Assembly (NCBI GenBank): GCA_964645765.1
Contig: CAZYBE010000074.1
Location: forward strand, 1-5,362
DNA: 5,362 nt
Reading direction: 5' to 3'
Source: CAZGMN01 sp964645765
GTDB lineage: Bacteria; Acidobacteriota; Aminicenantia; Aminicenantales; Aminicenantaceae
The notes beneath the pieces are model-generated. The model was not told where the DNA came from. It did not search any database and saw only the letters and a list, made by a program, of their open reading frames with translations. Shown here in pieces: positions 5,160 through 5,362 of the stretch. The number at the start of each line of letters is the position of its first letter. Position 1 is the stretch's first letter. The translations under genes were made by a program, and so were the position numbers.

Positions 5160-5362
5160 ATGATGACCCTTCGGCAGCTTCGAGCAGAGCACGAAACGAT
5201 CCCAACGACCACATCATGGTATCTCGCCGAGCTCGGCGAGGCCCGGGGAAAACAGGAGCTTTTTACCAAGCAGTCACCTCAGAAGCTCAAAGTCCTCCGT
5301 GAGCACGCGCTCATCGAAAGCGCGGTGTCTTCAAACAGAATCGAAGGCGTGGAAGTGGAGAA
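5160..5362 (+). CDS. Fic family protein, N-terminal part (runs off the window)
   Basis: 67 codons from ATG 5160 (a second ATG follows at 5163), open to the right edge. The text SWYLAELGEARGKQELF, then SPQKLKVLREHALIESAVSS and NRIEGVEVE, matches the N-terminal region of Fic (filamentation induced by cAMP) proteins. These usually transfer AMP to target proteins through an HPFx(D/E)GNGRxxR motif that would lie beyond the window. S58-N-R-I-E62-G63 fits the class II autoinhibitory motif (S/T)xxxE(G/N), whose Glu blocks productive ATP binding, so the enzyme is probably self-restrained and needs no separate antitoxin. Family assignment is confident from this motif. Activity cannot be judged without the catalytic half. 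It has its own extended -10 promoter and stands apart from the AbiE-like operon. Confidence 0.85.
   Translation, partial: MMTLRQLRAEHETIPTTTSWYLAELGEARGKQELFTKQSPQKLKVLREHALIESAVSSNRIEGVEVE

Noticed and set aside
5054..5269. Minus-strand open frame of 71 codons opposite the fic start
   Set aside because: It is antisense to the clearly recognisable Fic N-terminus and has no recognisable domain.

Overview
The window reads as a gene-sparse accessory stretch of a Gram-negative bacterium with mid-range base composition. Lipoprotein export of a LolA-like domain fused to a penicillin-binding/class C beta-lactamase-type hydrolase is a combination I associate with Acidobacteriota/Aminicenantes-type and Desulfobacterota genomes. 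The taxonomic guess is weak because there is no marker gene here.

Layout. Positions 3-137 hold the last 44 codons of a gene running in from the left, resembling the C-terminal beta-domain of serine hydrolases. Positions 138-419 are a repeat-rich spacer: a 27-bp near-direct repeat brackets a hairpin and a conserved 'TTAAGACCTGACCCC' type motif that recurs, in the same orientation, at 4953-4990. A 592-aa lipoprotein follows (420-2198), with an N-terminal LolA/LolB-like domain and a C-terminal serine hydrolase domain. Its last 11 bases overlap the convergent end of a small orphan HicB-type antitoxin gene (2188-2472, minus strand).

Positions 2473-2941 contain no convincing gene but are rich in regulatory DNA. 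There is a candidate minus-strand promoter for hicB, a perfect 8-bp hairpin, and seven GTGAAC-type half-sites arranged with strict 11- and 17-base start-to-start spacing. Four of these half-sites lie on a TTGACA promoter directly upstream of a two-gene operon. That operon (2942-4820) is a type IV AbiE-like toxin-antitoxin pair: a 349-aa AbiEi-type winged-helix regulator/antitoxin, overlapping by 38 bases a 288-aa nucleotidyltransferase of the AbiEii class with intact catalytic motifs. Autorepression through the half-site array is the natural reading.

Positions 4821-5159 carry what looks like a short remnant of a transposase C-terminus followed by the second copy of the dispersed repeat. A perfect extended -10 promoter then precedes the N-terminal 67 codons of a Fic-family protein, which already shows the SxxxEG autoinhibitory motif before the window ends.

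Taken together, three kinds of toxin-antitoxin or stress-control gene (orphan HicB, AbiE-like pair, autoinhibited Fic) sit next to one another among repeat debris, as expected of a small defence or addiction-module cluster. The most interesting objects are the periodic operator array and the unusually long AbiEi-type protein, whose N-terminal half shows a D...ExK pattern that could reflect a nuclease-like fold.
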